From assembly GCA_040752835.1 (NCBI GenBank), contig JBFMGG010000008.1, forward strand, positions 62,001 to 126,000: 64,000 nucleotides of DNA, read 5' to 3'. The notes under the pieces are model-generated. The model made no database searches, had not been told where the DNA came from, and saw nothing but the letters and a program-made list of their open reading frames with translations. Below are positions 8,295 through 17,602 of the stretch, in pieces. Origin of the DNA: Campylobacterota bacterium (GTDB taxonomy: Bacteria; Campylobacterota; Campylobacteria; Campylobacterales; Sulfurimonadaceae). Made by a program: the position numbers and the translations under genes. Position 1 is the stretch's first letter, and each line of letters opens with the position of its first letter.

Positions 8295-8494
8295 TTCATT
8301 TCGACTTTGATAATGAGATCGTTGCCCTCTTCGACAACGGAAAAGTTGTGTTTCTGGCAAAACGTTTCGTTCATTTCGGCGGCCCATTCGCGGGCTTCGA
8401 TCATCGCGTCGTCTTTGTTGGTAAATGTTTTGCTGTTCTCCATGCCGCTGCGTTTGAAACAGCCGCACTCTTTTTCGACTTTCACGGTAAACAT
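8291..8494 (-). CDS. Small conserved hypothetical protein, 67 residues
   Basis: I do not recognise a characterised family. The sequence starts MFTVKVEKECGCFKRSGM and ends LIIKVEMN; it has a CGCF pair and a further cysteine in ETFCQKHNF, so metal binding is possible but not shown. The start is well supported by AAGGAGAA placed 8 bases before the ATG. It appears to be transcribed alone, convergent with the pentahaem cytochrome gene, with which it shares a terminator. Confidence 0.75.
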   Translation of the reverse strand: MFTVKVEKECGCFKRSGMENSKTFTNKDDAMIEAREWAAEMNETFCQKHNFSVVEEGNDLIIKVEMN

Positions 8495-8648
8495 TAAAAA
8501 ATTCTCCTTGCGTAGTGTTCTGATTTTTTGGAAGTATAGTTCGAAAAGATTATAAAAAATCGGACAAATTATAAACGATTCGAAACTAAAGGTTAACTTT
8601 AGCTTTTGTTAACACCGCTTTGTCAGGAGAACTTATGTTCTGATTAGG

Positions 8649-8654
8649 TACAAT
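8649..8654 (+). promoter_or_regulatory. Probable -10 box of the DEAD-box helicase leader
   Basis: TACAAT preceded by TTAGG resembles the phylum's -10 boxes. Transcription would start near 8661 and give a leader of roughly 215 bases. A mini-ORF (GGAG, then ATG TTC TGA at 8636-8644) lies just upstream of the box. The stretch 8495-8648 holds otherwise only AT-rich sequence with GTTAAC repeats. Confidence 0.4.
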
Positions 8655-8660
8655 TCGCTC

Positions 8661-8876
8661 AAATTTTTGGGTACCTTTGCAAACCTTCACCGCGTGAAGT
8701 TTTTCCAAGGTACCTTCCATGGTAGAGATGAATCTCTGAAAATTTAGCGCCCCGCAGGGGCAATACAGCGCCGCAGCCGCACAGTGTAGCAACATGGGCT
8801 TTTGAAGAAATATTTTCGCCGAGGCGGAAACAGGGTTCTTCTGTATGAGGGCATGGCGTAAACAAAAGGCAGTATT
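8661..8876 (+). promoter_or_regulatory. Long structured 5' leader of the DEAD-box helicase gene
   Basis: About 216 bases precede the helicase ATG without a coding frame. They contain an outer stem GGTACCTT/AAGGTACC (8670-8677 with 8707-8714) enclosing a perfect hairpin CTTCAC-CGC-GTGAAG (8685-8699), a hairpin AGAGA-tgaa-TCTCT near 8724-8737, a GC-rich hairpin GCCCC-GCA-GGGGC (8749-8761), and a bulged stem TTTCGCC/GGCgGAAA near 8815-8830. This density of stems suggests a regulatory leader or a separate small RNA. I do not recognise a known riboswitch. Confidence 0.5.
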
Positions 8877-10439
8877 ATGAGTAACACAGTAAACAACACG
8901 GAAAATGTCCAGACATTCGACGATTTCGGTCTCCGTTCCGAAATCATGCAGAGTATCAAATATGCGGGATTTACCCAGCCAAGCCCCATCCAGTCGATGG
9001 TCATCCCGGTCATCATGGAAGGGCGCGACGTTGTCGGGCAGGCCCATACCGGTACAGGGAAAACGGCGGCTTTCGGCCTTCCTACCCTCAACAAAATGCA
9101 TCTTAAAGGGGGGATCGAAACCCTTATCATCACCCCGACGCGCGAACTGGCCAACCAGGTCAGCGACGAGATCTACAAATTCGGACGTCACCTGGGCGTG
9201 CGCACTGTCACCATCTACGGCGGCAGTTCGTACAACCGCCAGATCGATCTGATCGAGCGCGGAGCGCAGGTTATCATCGCGACTCCGGGACGTCTTTTGG
9301 ACATGCTCAGCCGCGACATGCTCAAAGGGTTTGCCCCCTCGACGGTTATTCTCGATGAAGCCGACGAAATGCTCGATATGGGCTTTTTGGACGATATCAA
9401 CGAAATTTTCACCTTTTTGCCGACCGAGCGTCAGACGCTTCTTTTTTCGGCGACGATGCCGGCTCCGATCAAGCAGCTGGCCGAGCGTATCCTGGTGAAC
9501 CCGTTTTTTGCCTCAATCACTAAAGAAGAGACGACCAATACCGACATTACGCAGCAGTATTACGTCATCGAAGAATCTGAGCGCGACGATGCGATTATCC
9601 GTTTGATGGATGCCGAAGACGCGCAAAAAACGGTTGTATTCTGCCGCACTAAAAAAGAGGTTGACCGCCTCAGCAATGTCCTCTCCGCAGTCGGGTATTC
9701 GGCCAAGGGGCTTCACGGCGATATGGAGCAGCGCCAGCGTGAAAGCGTCATCAAAGGGCTCAAAACCGATGCGGTTGACGTCCTGATCGCAACCGACGTG
9801 GCGGCGCGGGGTCTTCACATCGACGGCGTTACCCACGTTTTCAACTACCATATTCCCTTCGACCCTGAAAGTTACGTTCACCGTATCGGCCGGACGGGAC
9901 GCGCGGGTAAAAAAGGGGTAGCCATCACTCTGGTAACCCCGCTTGAGTTTAAAGAGCTCCAGCGTATCCGGGCCAAAGTCGGTACAACGATGGAACACGC
10001 CTACATTCCGAGCAAACATGACGTCAAAGAAGCCCAGGTCAGCCGTCTTCTCTCCGAAATCGAGAAACAGCATATCTACGACGAAGCGCACAAAGTGCTC
10101 GATAAGCTCAAAGAAGATTATGATATGGAGCAGATCGCGTACAAGCTTATTTCGGTCCTCATGGAACAAAACAAAGTGCACGGCCCGAATCAGATCGGTA
10201 TTGCGGCGGAGCGCTTGGAGAAAATTCTTCACAACCTTGAGCGTCGCGGCGGTGATCGCGGCGGAAACCGTCGCGGCGGCGGATTTAACCGCAACCGTAG
10301 CAATCATCGTAGCGGCGGATACCGCGGTGACCGTGATCGTGGCGACCGTGGTGATCGCGGCGGCGACAGAGGCGGCGAGCGCGGCGAACGTTCACGCAGC
10401 TTCGGCGGCGCCAACCGTTCAAACAAGCCTAAATATTAA
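8877..10439 (+). CDS. DEAD-box ATP-dependent RNA helicase with RGG-rich tail
   Basis: This is an RNA helicase of the DeaD/CshA/RhlE group, 520 residues. In order it has the Q motif (FTQPSPIQS, about 33-41), Walker A AHTGTGKT, PTRELANQ, TPGRLLD, DEAD, SAT, and, in the second RecA domain, ATDVAARGLHI and HRIGRTGRAG. Residues from about 455 to the end form a low-complexity RGG/RGD tail (GGNRRGGGFNRNR, repeated RGDR), typical of RNA-binding extensions. The long leader is consistent with post-transcriptional or cold control as known for DEAD-box genes in other bacteria. It ends 4 bases into the convergent HIT-like gene. Confidence 0.92.
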   Translation: MSNTVNNTENVQTFDDFGLRSEIMQSIKYAGFTQPSPIQSMVIPVIMEGRDVVGQAHTGTGKTAAFGLPTLNKMHLKGGIETLIITPTRELANQVSDEIYKFGRHLGVRTVTIYGGSSYNRQIDLIERGAQVIIATPGRLLDMLSRDMLKGFAPSTVILDEADEMLDMGFLDDINEIFTFLPTERQTLLFSATMPAPIKQLAERILVNPFFASITKEETTNTDITQQYYVIEESERDDAIIRLMDAEDAQKTVVFCRTKKEVDRLSNVLSAVGYSAKGLHGDMEQRQRESVIKGLKTDAVDVLIATDVAARGLHIDGVTHVFNYHIPFDPESYVHRIGRTGRAGKKGVAITLVTPLEFKELQRIRAKVGTTMEHAYIPSKHDVKEAQVSRLLSEIEKQHIYDEAHKVLDKLKEDYDMEQIAYKLISVLMEQNKVHGPNQIGIAAERLEKILHNLERRGGDRGGNRRGGGFNRNRSNHRSGGYRGDRDRGDRGDRGGDRGGERGERSRSFGGANRSNKPKY

Positions 10440-10813
10440 TCAGCGGCCCTACGGCCGGAGAACTCCTCTTTCAGACGCTCCAAAAACGGCTCCATCGGGG
10501 CCGGAAGCACAAATCCCTCTCTTTGTTTCACTCCCCACATCGGTTCGGGAAAATAATCGTCGTTCCGAAATCGGGCCATGATGTGCCAATGAACGCGCGG
10601 AAGCATGTTTCCGAACGACGCGATGTTGATTTTGTCGGGGATGAAATAGGCCAGCATCGCTTTTTCGATGCGGTCAAGGGCGTCCCATATCGCTTTTTTT
10701 TCCTCGGCGGTACATTCGGAAAACTCTTTACGCGGCGTTTGGGTGAAAATCTTGAGCCAGGGGACGGAACTTTCGTGAAGTTCGATGGAAATGAGCGAAT
10801 CGGAGTAGAGCAT
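10436..10813 (-). CDS. HIT-like domain protein
   Basis: This is a 125-residue protein related to the histidine-triad fold. RVHWHIMARFRND (about 83-95) is the HxHxh-like active-site strand, and LKIFTQTPRKEFSEC matches the upstream part of such domains. The usual third histidine is not obvious (His-Trp-His-Ile-Met), so nucleotide hydrolase activity is uncertain. The ATG at 10813 is preferred over an upstream in-frame start at 10876 because AAGGT lies 6 bases before it and the upstream start would overlap fabH. It is the last gene of the ndk-to-fabH group. Confidence 0.75.
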   Translation of the reverse strand: MLYSDSLISIELHESSVPWLKIFTQTPRKEFSECTAEEKKAIWDALDRIEKAMLAYFIPDKINIASFGNMLPRVHWHIMARFRNDDYFPEPMWGVKQREGFVLPAPMEPFLERLKEEFSGRRAAD

Positions 10814-10856
10814 CGGCGACCTTGAAATGAAGTCGCCTATTGTAGCAAAAGGGTTC

Positions 10857-11855
10857 TTATTTGCCCTTTCCGGCAAACGGGACGAGGGCGCTTCCCCATG
10901 TCAGACCGCCGCCGAAGGCATCGAGGAGCATCAGTTCGCCGTTTTGAAGGCGACCGGACTCGTAGATGTCGTTGATAGCCATCGGGATCGATGCGCCTGA
11001 GGTATTGCCGTATTTGGCAACGGTGAGGACGACCTGATCGTCGGAGAGTTCCAGCGCATCGCCGACGGCTTTGATGATACGGTAGTTGGCCTGATGGGGA
11101 ACGAAATGTTTGATGGAGGACGATTCGATACCGTTTTGCTTGAGGATCTCAACAACGTCGCTGGTGAGGGTGCGGACGGCGACTTTAAAGGTTTCGTTCC
11201 CTTTCATTTTCATGAAGCATCCTGCCGCTTCGCGGTCAAGTTCGTCGTGCGCCGATCCGCTACCGCCGTTGGGAGTCATCAGAAGATCGGCATAATCGCC
11301 ATCCGCGCCGGTATGGATGTCGATAATCGCTTCTTCCTTGTTGTCCGTTGCGCTGATTATGGCGGCTCCCGCACCGTCGCCGAACAGGATACAGGTCCCC
11401 CGGTCGGTATAGTCGGTGATGGCGCTCAGGCGCTCCGCACCGACGATAAGGACATTTTTCTTCATACCCGATTCAATGAATGCTTTGGCGACGGAAAGGG
11501 CGTAGACAAATCCGGTGCAGGCAGCGGAAATATCGAACGCGGTGACTTTCGCAAGTCCCAGTTTCGAAGTGATCAGGGTAGCGGTCGAGGGCATACAGAA
11601 ATAATCGGGAGAGATCGTGGCGCACACAACCATGTCGATGGTGCTTTTATCGATGCCGGCACGCTCGATGGCCAGCTCGGCCGCTTTGACGCCCATGTCG
11701 CTGGTCGTTTCGCCTTCGGCGGCGATGTGACGTTCCTTGATCCCGGTCCGTTTGGTAATCCACTCGTCGGTGGTATCGACCATCGTCTCCAGATCGCTGT
11801 TGGTCAGGACTTTGGAGGGGACGTATGCTCCGATCGATCGAAATGCTGCGTACAT
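10857..11855 (-). CDS. fabH: 3-oxoacyl-ACP synthase III
   Basis: FabH starts fatty-acid synthesis by condensing acetyl-CoA with malonyl-ACP. The 332 residues have the catalytic cysteine in [12 protein letters not shown] (about 112), histidine in [10 protein letters not shown] and asparagine in [12 protein letters not shown], the complete Cys-His-Asn triad. [12 protein letters not shown] near residue 37 is also typical. It follows plsX by 26 bases, the plsX-fabH order common in bacteria. Confidence 0.96.
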   Translation of the reverse strand: MYAAFRSIGAYVPSKVLTNSDLETMVDTTDEWITKRTGIKERHIAAEGETTSDMGVKAAELAIERAGIDKSTIDMVVCATISPDYFCMPSTATLITSKLGLAKVTAFDISAACTGFVYALSVAKAFIESGMKKNVLIVGAERLSAITDYTDRGTCILFGDGAGAAIISATDNKEEAIIDIHTGADGDYADLLMTPNGGSGSAHDELDREAAGCFMKMKGNETFKVAVRTLTSDVVEILKQNGIESSSIKHFVPHQANYRIIKAVGDALELSDDQVVLTVAKYGNTSGASIPMAINDIYESGRLQNGELMLLDAFGGGLTWGSALVPFAGKGK

Positions 11856-11881
11856 GGGTTAACCTTTGAGAGGAATCGAAG

Positions 11882-12871
11882 TCAGCTTTTAAGCTCTTCG
11901 AGCCGTTTTTCGATATGTTCGTTGACGCCGGTGTTTACGTAACGGATCGCCTGAAATATTGCGTTTTTGATCGCTTTGGGATTGCTTTTGCCGTGGCTGA
12001 CGATGGCGCACCCTTTGATACCGATCAGCGGGGCTCCGCCGATTTCGGCGTAGTCGATCTCTTTTTTAAGGAGCTTGAACACTTTACGCATCAAAAGCGC
12101 ACCCGTGATCGCTACCGGCGATTTGCGGATGTACTCTTTGATAAAAAAGCTGATCGTAGAGGCAACCCCTTCGGAAGCTTTGAGGACGAGATTCCCGATA
12201 AAGCCGTCGCAGACGATGACGTCGCAGGAACCGTCGAAAATGTTGTTTCCTTCGACGTTGCCGATGAACCCTTTTTCGTTTTGAAGCATCCCGAAGGTCT
12301 CTTTGGTCACTTCGTTCCCTTTGGAACTCTCTTCGCCATTGGCGAGAAGGCCGACGCGCGGATGGGCGAGTCCAAGCATGTCCTGTGCGTAGTAATAGCC
12401 CATGATACCGAACTGGAAAAGGTGTTCGGCCTTGCAGTCGACGTTTGCTCCGACATCAAGCATGACACTGCGCTGGCCGTTTTTCGTCGGCATGAGCGTG
12501 ACCAGTGCAGGGCGCAGGACGTGTTTGAGACGCCCCAGACGCAGGGTCGCCAGCGACATCGTCGCACCGCTGTGACCGGCGCTCACAACGCCGTCGGCTT
12601 TCCCCTCGCGTACCAGTTCGATCGCTTTGTAGATCGAGCTCTCTTTTCGTTTCAGCGCATCGGTGGCCGCATCGCTCATGTCGATGACATCGTCCGCTTC
12701 GACGATTAAAATTTTATCTTTATAGCCCTTGGGTAATAAAGATAAAATCTCATCTTTTTTCCCAACCAGAATGGGTTCAAACTTTTTCTCCTTGAGCGCT
12801 TCAAGGGTCCCTTTGACAATCGGTTCGGGACCGAAGTCCCCTCCCATTGCATCAATTGCAATTCTAATCAT
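11882..12871 (-). CDS. plsX: Phosphate acyltransferase PlsX
   Basis: PlsX converts acyl-ACP to acyl-phosphate for phospholipid synthesis. The 329-residue protein begins [16 protein letters not shown], the family's nucleotide-binding N-terminus, and contains [23 protein letters not shown] and [19 protein letters not shown], all PlsX signatures. It starts 3 bases after the rpmF stop, an arrangement (rpmF-plsX-fabH) that links ribosomal protein L32 to lipid synthesis in many bacteria. Confidence 0.97.
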   Translation of the reverse strand: MIRIAIDAMGGDFGPEPIVKGTLEALKEKKFEPILVGKKDEILSLLPKGYKDKILIVEADDVIDMSDAATDALKRKESSIYKAIELVREGKADGVVSAGHSGATMSLATLRLGRLKHVLRPALVTLMPTKNGQRSVMLDVGANVDCKAEHLFQFGIMGYYYAQDMLGLAHPRVGLLANGEESSKGNEVTKETFGMLQNEKGFIGNVEGNNIFDGSCDVIVCDGFIGNLVLKASEGVASTISFFIKEYIRKSPVAITGALLMRKVFKLLKKEIDYAEIGGAPLIGIKGCAIVSHGKSNPKAIKNAIFQAIRYVNTGVNEHIEKRLEELKS

Positions 12872-12874
12872 CGA

Positions 12875-13024
12875 TTATTTGTACTCACCGGTTGTCGGGT
12901 TGACATAGTGAGGCAATTTGTAGGTGCCGTCTTTGTCTTTGACCGGACGTGCAAGAGTGATTTTGTAGTGAGTTCTGCGTTTCGCGGCGCGAGTGTGACT
13001 CACTCTTCTTTTAGGTACTGCCAT
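12875..13024 (-). CDS. rpmF: 50S ribosomal protein L32
   Basis: This short gene encodes 49 residues beginning [19 protein letters not shown] and ending NPTTGEYK. The AVPKRRxSxxR start and basic composition identify bL32. The zinc-binding cysteines of some L32 proteins are absent, so this is the cysteine-free form. It lies between the DUF177 gene and plsX, in the standard yceD-rpmF-plsX order. Confidence 0.97.
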   Translation of the reverse strand: MAVPKRRVSHTRAAKRRTHYKITLARPVKDKDGTYKLPHYVNPTTGEYK

Positions 13025-13069
13025 CGTTAGTCCTTTCTGTTTGGATTAAATTTTTTGATGCGGGGCGCG

Positions 13070-13441
13070 TCAGAACTCTGCGTCCAACGTTTTGCCTTCG
13101 CAATTGGAACAGCAATAATAATCGCTGCGGATCAGTTCGATTTCCGAACGGAAGAGTTCGTCCATATCGATGGTCGCCGTATCGATTTCCACGACGTCGA
13201 ACTCTTCCTCGTTTCCTTTGTAAATGCCATCGGAGAGGTAAAAACTCACCTCTTCGTTCAGAGGCGTTTCAATCGGCTCGGCGCAGATGTCGCACGGGAT
13301 TGAAATACTCCCCGTAATTGTACCGTTTAATTGCGCAAGATTACTTTTTTTCAGGAATATTTCTCCTGAAAAACGGGCGTTGTCACGATTTAGCTCAAAA
13401 TCGACAGGTACGGCGCCCAGGCGTCTAAACGGTATCAACAT
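13070..13441 (-). CDS. yceD: DUF177 / YceD family protein
   Basis: This 123-residue protein matches the YceD (DUF177) family, found upstream of rpmF and linked in other organisms to 23S rRNA or L32 processing. The visible family core is ARFSGEIFLKKSNLAQLNGTI followed by SISIPCDICAEPIETPL; a second pair, CCSNC, near the C-terminus probably completes a zinc site (CDIC plus CSNC). It starts 3 bases after ndk and ends 45 bases before rpmF. Confidence 0.85.
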   Translation of the reverse strand: MLIPFRRLGAVPVDFELNRDNARFSGEIFLKKSNLAQLNGTITGSISIPCDICAEPIETPLNEEVSFYLSDGIYKGNEEEFDVVEIDTATIDMDELFRSEIELIRSDYYCCSNCEGKTLDAEF

Positions 13442-13444
13442 GGT

Positions 13445-13858
13445 TTAGCTGATTTCGCGGCCCGAGAAGAAAAACGCGATTTCGATCGCGGCGTTCTCAA
13501 GAGAATCGCTGCCGTGAACGGCATTGGCATCAATGTTTTCGGCGAAATCGGCGCGGATTGTACCGGGCGCGGCTTCTTTAGGGTTGGTAGCGCCCATGAG
13601 GTCACGGTTTTTGAGAACCGCGTTTTCTCCTTCGAGGACGGAAACGACTACCGGACCGCTGACCATGAAATCAACCAGGTCGTTGAAGAACGGGCGCGCT
13701 TTGTGAACGGCGTAGAACGCTTCGGCGTCCTGACGGCTCAACTGTACTTTTTTGGTGGCTGCAATCCGCAGTCCGTTGCTTTCGAAACGGTCCAAGATTT
13801 TACCGATGACACCTTTTGCAACGGCGTCAGGCTTGATGATTGACAACGTTTGTTCCAT
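13445..13858 (-). CDS. ndk: Nucleoside diphosphate kinase
   Basis: Ndk equalises nucleoside triphosphate pools through a phosphohistidine. The 137-residue frame, the normal length, begins [16 protein letters not shown] and contains the active-site stretch [16 protein letters not shown] with the catalytic histidine. The open frame extends upstream, but the ATG at 13858 has CAGGAG 5 bases before it and matches the family start. It is first in the ndk-yceD-rpmF-plsX-fabH group. Confidence 0.97.
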   Translation of the reverse strand: MEQTLSIIKPDAVAKGVIGKILDRFESNGLRIAATKKVQLSRQDAEAFYAVHKARPFFNDLVDFMVSGPVVVSVLEGENAVLKNRDLMGATNPKEAAPGTIRADFAENIDANAVHGSDSLENAAIEIAFFFSGREIS

Positions 13859-13952
13859 CAATGCTCCTGTTTTATGTGTAAAAAATAGAGTGGGATTATA
13901 GCGGAACAATAATTTAAGTAAGATTAAAGATGAAAGGAATGGGAAAAGGAGA

Positions 13953-13980
13953 AAGAGGGAAGGGTGAAACCTTCCCTCTT
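13953..13980 (-). terminator. Terminator of the ferredoxin gene
   Basis: AAGAGGGAAGG and CCTTCCCTCTT form a perfect 11-bp stem with a 6-base loop, directly below the ferredoxin stop codon on the minus strand and followed by a pyrimidine-rich stretch. Confidence 0.75.
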
Positions 13981-13988
13981 TTGTCGTA

Positions 13989-14273
13989 TTAGTTGACGAC
14001 GTTTGCTTTGTTCGCGCGCATTTCTGCGGTGATGTCGTCGCGGTGAGCAGGGCTCGCACCGATTTCGTCCCAAGTGATACAACCTTCAGTGGGGCAGGCA
14101 GTCGCACAGGCGGGTTCGTCGTGGTGACCTACACACTCGACACATTTGTCAGCGTATACGTAGTAGATGTCTTCACCCGTTGGGTTATCGTCCTCGTCTA
14201 CGATCGCTTCTACCGGACACTCGTCGATGCAAGCGCCGCAGTTAATACAGGTATCATTAATGACTACTGCCAT
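13989..14273 (-). CDS. fdxA: 2[4Fe-4S] ferredoxin, Alvin type
   Basis: This is a low-potential electron carrier of 94 residues. Cluster 1 uses C9, C12 and C15 with C60, and cluster 2 uses C44, C47 and C56 with C19. The 8-residue insertion between C47 and C56 (VGHHDEPA) is the hallmark of the Allochromatium/Campylobacterota type. A further cysteine, C65, lies in PTEGC. It is monocistronic, with a hairpin on each side. In this phylum such ferredoxins typically serve 2-oxoacid oxidoreductases. Confidence 0.93.
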   Translation of the reverse strand: MAVVINDTCINCGACIDECPVEAIVDEDDNPTGEDIYYVYADKCVECVGHHDEPACATACPTEGCITWDEIGASPAHRDDITAEMRANKANVVN

Positions 14274-14320
14274 AGGATTCTCCTTGGTTGATTGTTATGG
14301 GGAAACTATAACAGAAGAAT

Positions 14321-14352
14321 TTTAAACCCACCTAAAAAGAGGGGGGTTTAAA
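14321..14352 (-). terminator. Terminator of metK
   Basis: TTTAAACCC and GGGTTTAAA form a 9-bp stem across a purine-rich loop, 35 bases below the metK stop on the minus strand, and T-rich sequence follows on that strand. Confidence 0.6.
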
Positions 14353-14386
14353 AAGGTTTGCAGAAAGAGTGTTACGGAGGGCCGTT

Positions 14387-15544
14387 TCAGAGCCCCAGAT
14401 AGGAGCGGATGGCATCCACCTTGTCGGTTTTTTCCCATGTAAAATCGGGAAGTTCGCGTCCGAAATGGCCGTATGCGGCACTCTGGCGATAGATCGGGCG
14501 GAGCAGGTCGAGTGACTCTATGATGCCGCGCGGGGTTAGATCGAAAAGTTCGTTGACGCAGGCTTCGATGTTGCTCTCTTCGACTCTGGCCGTTCCGTGG
14601 GTGTTGACCATGACCGAGACGGGTTTGACGACGCCGATCGCGTAAGCGACCTGAATCGTCGCGCGGTCGCACGCCCCTGAAGCGACAAGGTTTTTGGCGA
14701 CGTACCGGGCCGCATAGGCGGCCGAACGGTCCACCTTGGTCGGGTCTTTCCCGCTGAACGCGCCGCCGCCGTGGGGGCAGCTCCCGCCGTAGGTATCAAC
14801 GATGATTTTGCGTCCCGTCAGCCCCGCATCCCCCTGCGGTCCGCCGATGACGAATTTGCCCGTCGGATTGATGTGGTAGACGATCTCGGGGGAGAGCAGC
14901 TCTTCGGGGATGACGTGTCGGATCACTTCGGATATGACGTCGGCGCGGAGTTTTTCCTGCGAAATTTCGGGGGCGTGCTGGGTCGATACGACCACCGTTT
15001 CAACGGCAACGGGCTTGTCGTCGACGTAGCGGACGCTTACCTGTGCCTTGCCGTCGGGGCGGAGGTAGGGGAGGATACCCTCCTTGCGAACTTTTGCCAG
15101 ACGTTCTGTAATCCGGTGGGCGAGGTGGATCGGCAGCGGCATGAGGACGTCGGTCTCGCGGCACGCGTAGCCGAACATCAGCCCCTGGTCTCCCGCGCCG
15201 ATCTCTCCGCTTTCCTGGTCGACCCCCTGGTTGATGTCGGGGGATTGTTCACCCACACCGTTCAAGACGGCGGCGGAACGGTAGTCGAAACCGTAGGTCG
15301 CATCGGTGTAGCCGATTTCACGGACGATTTGGCGGGCAATCTCCTGCATCGGGGCGTAGGCGGATGTTTTGAGTTCTCCGGCGATGACGCAAAAACCGTT
15401 GGAAACCAGCGTTTCGCACGCGACACGCGCTTTGGGGTCTTCGGCGATGATGTAATCGAGGATCGCGTCGCTGATTTGGTCGGCCATCTTGTCCGGATGC
15501 CCCTCGGTGACCGATTCGGAGGTAAAAATGTATTCTTTCGGCAT
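14387..15544 (-). CDS. metK: S-adenosylmethionine synthase, Helicobacter-type
   Basis: MetK makes SAM from methionine and ATP. The 385-residue protein has the start [20 protein letters not shown], the loop [15 protein letters not shown], the phosphate-binding [19 protein letters not shown], and [15 protein letters not shown] at the C-terminus. It closely follows the form known from Helicobacter. The ATG at 15544 has AAGGAT before an eight-T run; an in-frame start 24 bases earlier lacks a ribosome site. A second, different metK lies at the right end of the window. Confidence 0.97.
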   Translation of the reverse strand: MPKEYIFTSESVTEGHPDKMADQISDAILDYIIAEDPKARVACETLVSNGFCVIAGELKTSAYAPMQEIARQIVREIGYTDATYGFDYRSAAVLNGVGEQSPDINQGVDQESGEIGAGDQGLMFGYACRETDVLMPLPIHLAHRITERLAKVRKEGILPYLRPDGKAQVSVRYVDDKPVAVETVVVSTQHAPEISQEKLRADVISEVIRHVIPEELLSPEIVYHINPTGKFVIGGPQGDAGLTGRKIIVDTYGGSCPHGGGAFSGKDPTKVDRSAAYAARYVAKNLVASGACDRATIQVAYAIGVVKPVSVMVNTHGTARVEESNIEACVNELFDLTPRGIIESLDLLRPIYRQSAAYGHFGRELPDFTWEKTDKVDAIRSYLGL

Positions 15545-15596
15545 AAAAAAAATCCTTGATGTCGTCAAAATATAAAGAAGGGGTAGATGGAGGCGA

Positions 15597-16055
15597 TTAT
15601 ACCGAAACGGTTTTTAAAACAAAATCGCTTTCCCAGAAAAAATCGATCCAGTCGCGTGCTTCGTGGAGGGTGTAATCGGGACGGGCGGATGCGGTCGGTT
15701 TGTAGAACAGTGACGCGCTGCGAAATTCGATACCCGGATAGCGCCGGGAAAGCATCGGCAGGAGTGACGAGAGGGTCTGGCCGCTGTCGACGATGTCGTC
15801 CACGATCAAAACCCGGTGCGAATCGGAGAGATCGCAGAGGGTTTTGACCGTCACTTCCTCTCGGTGATGCGTACCGTCGTAGCTCTCGACGCGGATGCAC
15901 TGGAGATTGCGGATGTCGAGCGCCATGGTCAGCGCGTGCCCCAGCGTCACGCCGCCGCGCGCGATCGCCAGGACCGTATCGGGACGAAACGCTCCCATCT
16001 GCGCGATCAGTGCGGGGACATCACGTTTGAAGTCTTCGTAGCTGTAGTAGATCAT
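15597..16055 (-). CDS. Phosphoribosyltransferase, xanthine/guanine type
   Basis: This 152-residue protein is a purine phosphoribosyltransferase-fold enzyme. The PRPP-binding motif [14 protein letters not shown] is at about residues 83-96, and the pyrophosphate loop is [10 protein letters not shown] (about 30-39). Purine salvage from hypoxanthine, xanthine or guanine and PRPP is the likely role; the exact base is not readable. ATGs at 16067, 16064 and 16055 are all possible; 16055 begins the family-like MIYYSYEDF. It is divergent from der. Confidence 0.8.
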   Translation of the reverse strand: MIYYSYEDFKRDVPALIAQMGAFRPDTVLAIARGGVTLGHALTMALDIRNLQCIRVESYDGTHHREEVTVKTLCDLSDSHRVLIVDDIVDSGQTLSSLLPMLSRRYPGIEFRSASLFYKPTASARPDYTLHEARDWIDFFWESDFVLKTVSV

Positions 16056-16086
16056 GGATGACATCATAGCATAAGGGGTTCTGCGC

Positions 16087-16092
16087 TATAAT
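16087..16092 (+). promoter_or_regulatory. -10 box of der
   Basis: A perfect TATAAT lies 35 bases before the TTG start of der, in the gap divergent from the phosphoribosyltransferase gene. Confidence 0.55.
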
Positions 16093-16126
16093 AAAAAACT
16101 TACAACTTTGCCAAAAGGTTTCCCTA

Positions 16127-17602
16127 TTGAAAAAACTAGCCATTATCGGCCGTCCGAACGTCGGCAAAAGCTCGCTCTTCAACCGGCTCCTCAAACAGCG
16201 TGACGCCATCACATCCGAAATGGCCGGAACGACCCGCGACGTTAAAAAACGTCCCGCCGTCATTCTCGACAAAGAGGTCGAGATCCTGGATACCGGAGGA
16301 CTCGACGAGGGGTGCGAACTCTACGAAAAAATCAAGGAAAAATCCCTTAAAGCCGCACATGAGGCCGACATTATCCTGTTCATGGTCGACGGTAAAAGCC
16401 TCCCCGAGGAAGAAGACAAAAAGCTGTTCTACGAACTCGAATCGATGGGTAAATCGGTCGCTCTCGTCGTCAACAAGATCGATAACGACAAGATGCAGGA
16501 GAAACTGTGGGAGTACTACGAATTCGGCACCGACCGGATTTTCGGGATCTCCGTCGCCCATAACCGCCACATCAACGCGCTTCTTGCGTGGATCGCCGCA
16601 CAGCTTCCCGAAAGCGACATGATCGTGATTCCCTCCGCCGAACCCGACGAAATGGATGCGTTTGATGCGTTTGTCGACGGGTTTGAGGACGAGGATGAGG
16701 AATTCGATTACGAGGATGAGGACGAAGAGGACGAGGGCGACGAATCGGAAGTGTTCGTCATCGACGAACCGATGCGCGAAATCGACGATAGCGAACTCAA
16801 CCGGATGAAAGTTGCGATCATCGGCCGCGTCAACGTCGGGAAAAGCTCCCTGCTCAACGCCCTGCTCGGAGAAGACCGTTCGGTTGTCAGCTCGGTTGCC
16901 GGGACGACGATCGACCCGATCGACGAAGAGATGGAATACGAAGGAAAAACGATTACGTTCGTCGATACCGCCGGTATCCGCAAGAGGGGAAAAATTCTGG
17001 GGATCGAGAAATATGCCCTGATGCGGACCGAAGAGATGCTCGATGCGGCTGATATTGCCTTGTTGGTGCTTGATGCCTCCGAGCCGTTCAAGGATCTGGA
17101 TGAAAAGATCGCCGGTTTCGTCGACAAAAACCGGCTGGCATGTCTGATCGTTCTCAACAAGTGGGATCTCGCCCCCAAAGAGGACTACGACAAGATCATC
17201 GCCGAAGTCCGCGACCGTTTCAAGTTTCTCAGCTACGCCCCCATCATCACGATTTCGGCGTTGACCAAACAGCGGGTTCACAAGATTTTCGAGATGCTGC
17301 TGAAAATCAACGACAATTATTCGCAGCGCATTCCGACCGCCCGGATCAACGAAGTGCTCGAGATGGCGCAGCGCAAGCACCCGATCCCCAGCATCAACGG
17401 GCAGACGATCCGCCTTTACTACGGGACGCAGTACGATATCCGACCGCCGCGTATCGCGCTGGTGATGAACAAACCGCAGGGGCTCCATTTCAGCTACCGC
17501 CGCTATTTGACCAACCAGTTTCGTGAGTTGTTCGATTTTGAAGGGACGCCGGTGTTGTTTAAAGCGAAGGCGAAGAATCAGAAGCGCAGACCGAAGAATT
17601 GA
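16127..17602 (+). CDS. der: Ribosome biogenesis GTPase Der, with IS-derived last codons
   Basis: Der (EngA) is a double GTPase needed for 50S assembly. The 491 residues start at a TTG with AAAAGG upstream. G domain 1 has GRPNVGKSS (8-16), DTGG and NKID; G domain 2 has GRVNVGKSS (about 233-241), DTAG and NKWD; a KH-like domain closes the protein. The linker, residues 173-222, is strikingly acidic, with about 20 Asp/Glu packed into 184-208. The final codon AAT and the TGA stop overlap the last four bases of the IS element that follows: precise removal of the element would restore AAG TAA. So the tail PKN replaces an ancestral PKK. Confidence 0.96.
   Translation: MKKLAIIGRPNVGKSSLFNRLLKQRDAITSEMAGTTRDVKKRPAVILDKEVEILDTGGLDEGCELYEKIKEKSLKAAHEADIILFMVDGKSLPEEEDKKLFYELESMGKSVALVVNKIDNDKMQEKLWEYYEFGTDRIFGISVAHNRHINALLAWIAAQLPESDMIVIPSAEPDEMDAFDAFVDGFEDEDEEFDYEDEDEEDEGDESEVFVIDEPMREIDDSELNRMKVAIIGRVNVGKSSLLNALLGEDRSVVSSVAGTTIDPIDEEMEYEGKTITFVDTAGIRKRGKILGIEKYALMRTEEMLDAADIALLVLDASEPFKDLDEKIAGFVDKNRLACLIVLNKWDLAPKEDYDKIIAEVRDRFKFLSYAPIITISALTKQRVHKIFEMLLKINDNYSQRIPTARINEVLEMAQRKHPIPSINGQTIRLYYGTQYDIRPPRIALVMNKPQGLHFSYRRYLTNQFRELFDFEGTPVLFKAKAKNQKRRPKN

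Noticed and set aside
8661-8876. A known riboswitch, tmRNA, 6S or SRP RNA
   Set aside because: None of the conserved cores I know is present; only hairpins can be claimed.
8586-9191. A 201-codon minus-strand frame across the helicase leader
   Set aside because: Half lies opposite the DEAD-box gene and the rest over hairpins; no ribosome site and no family features.
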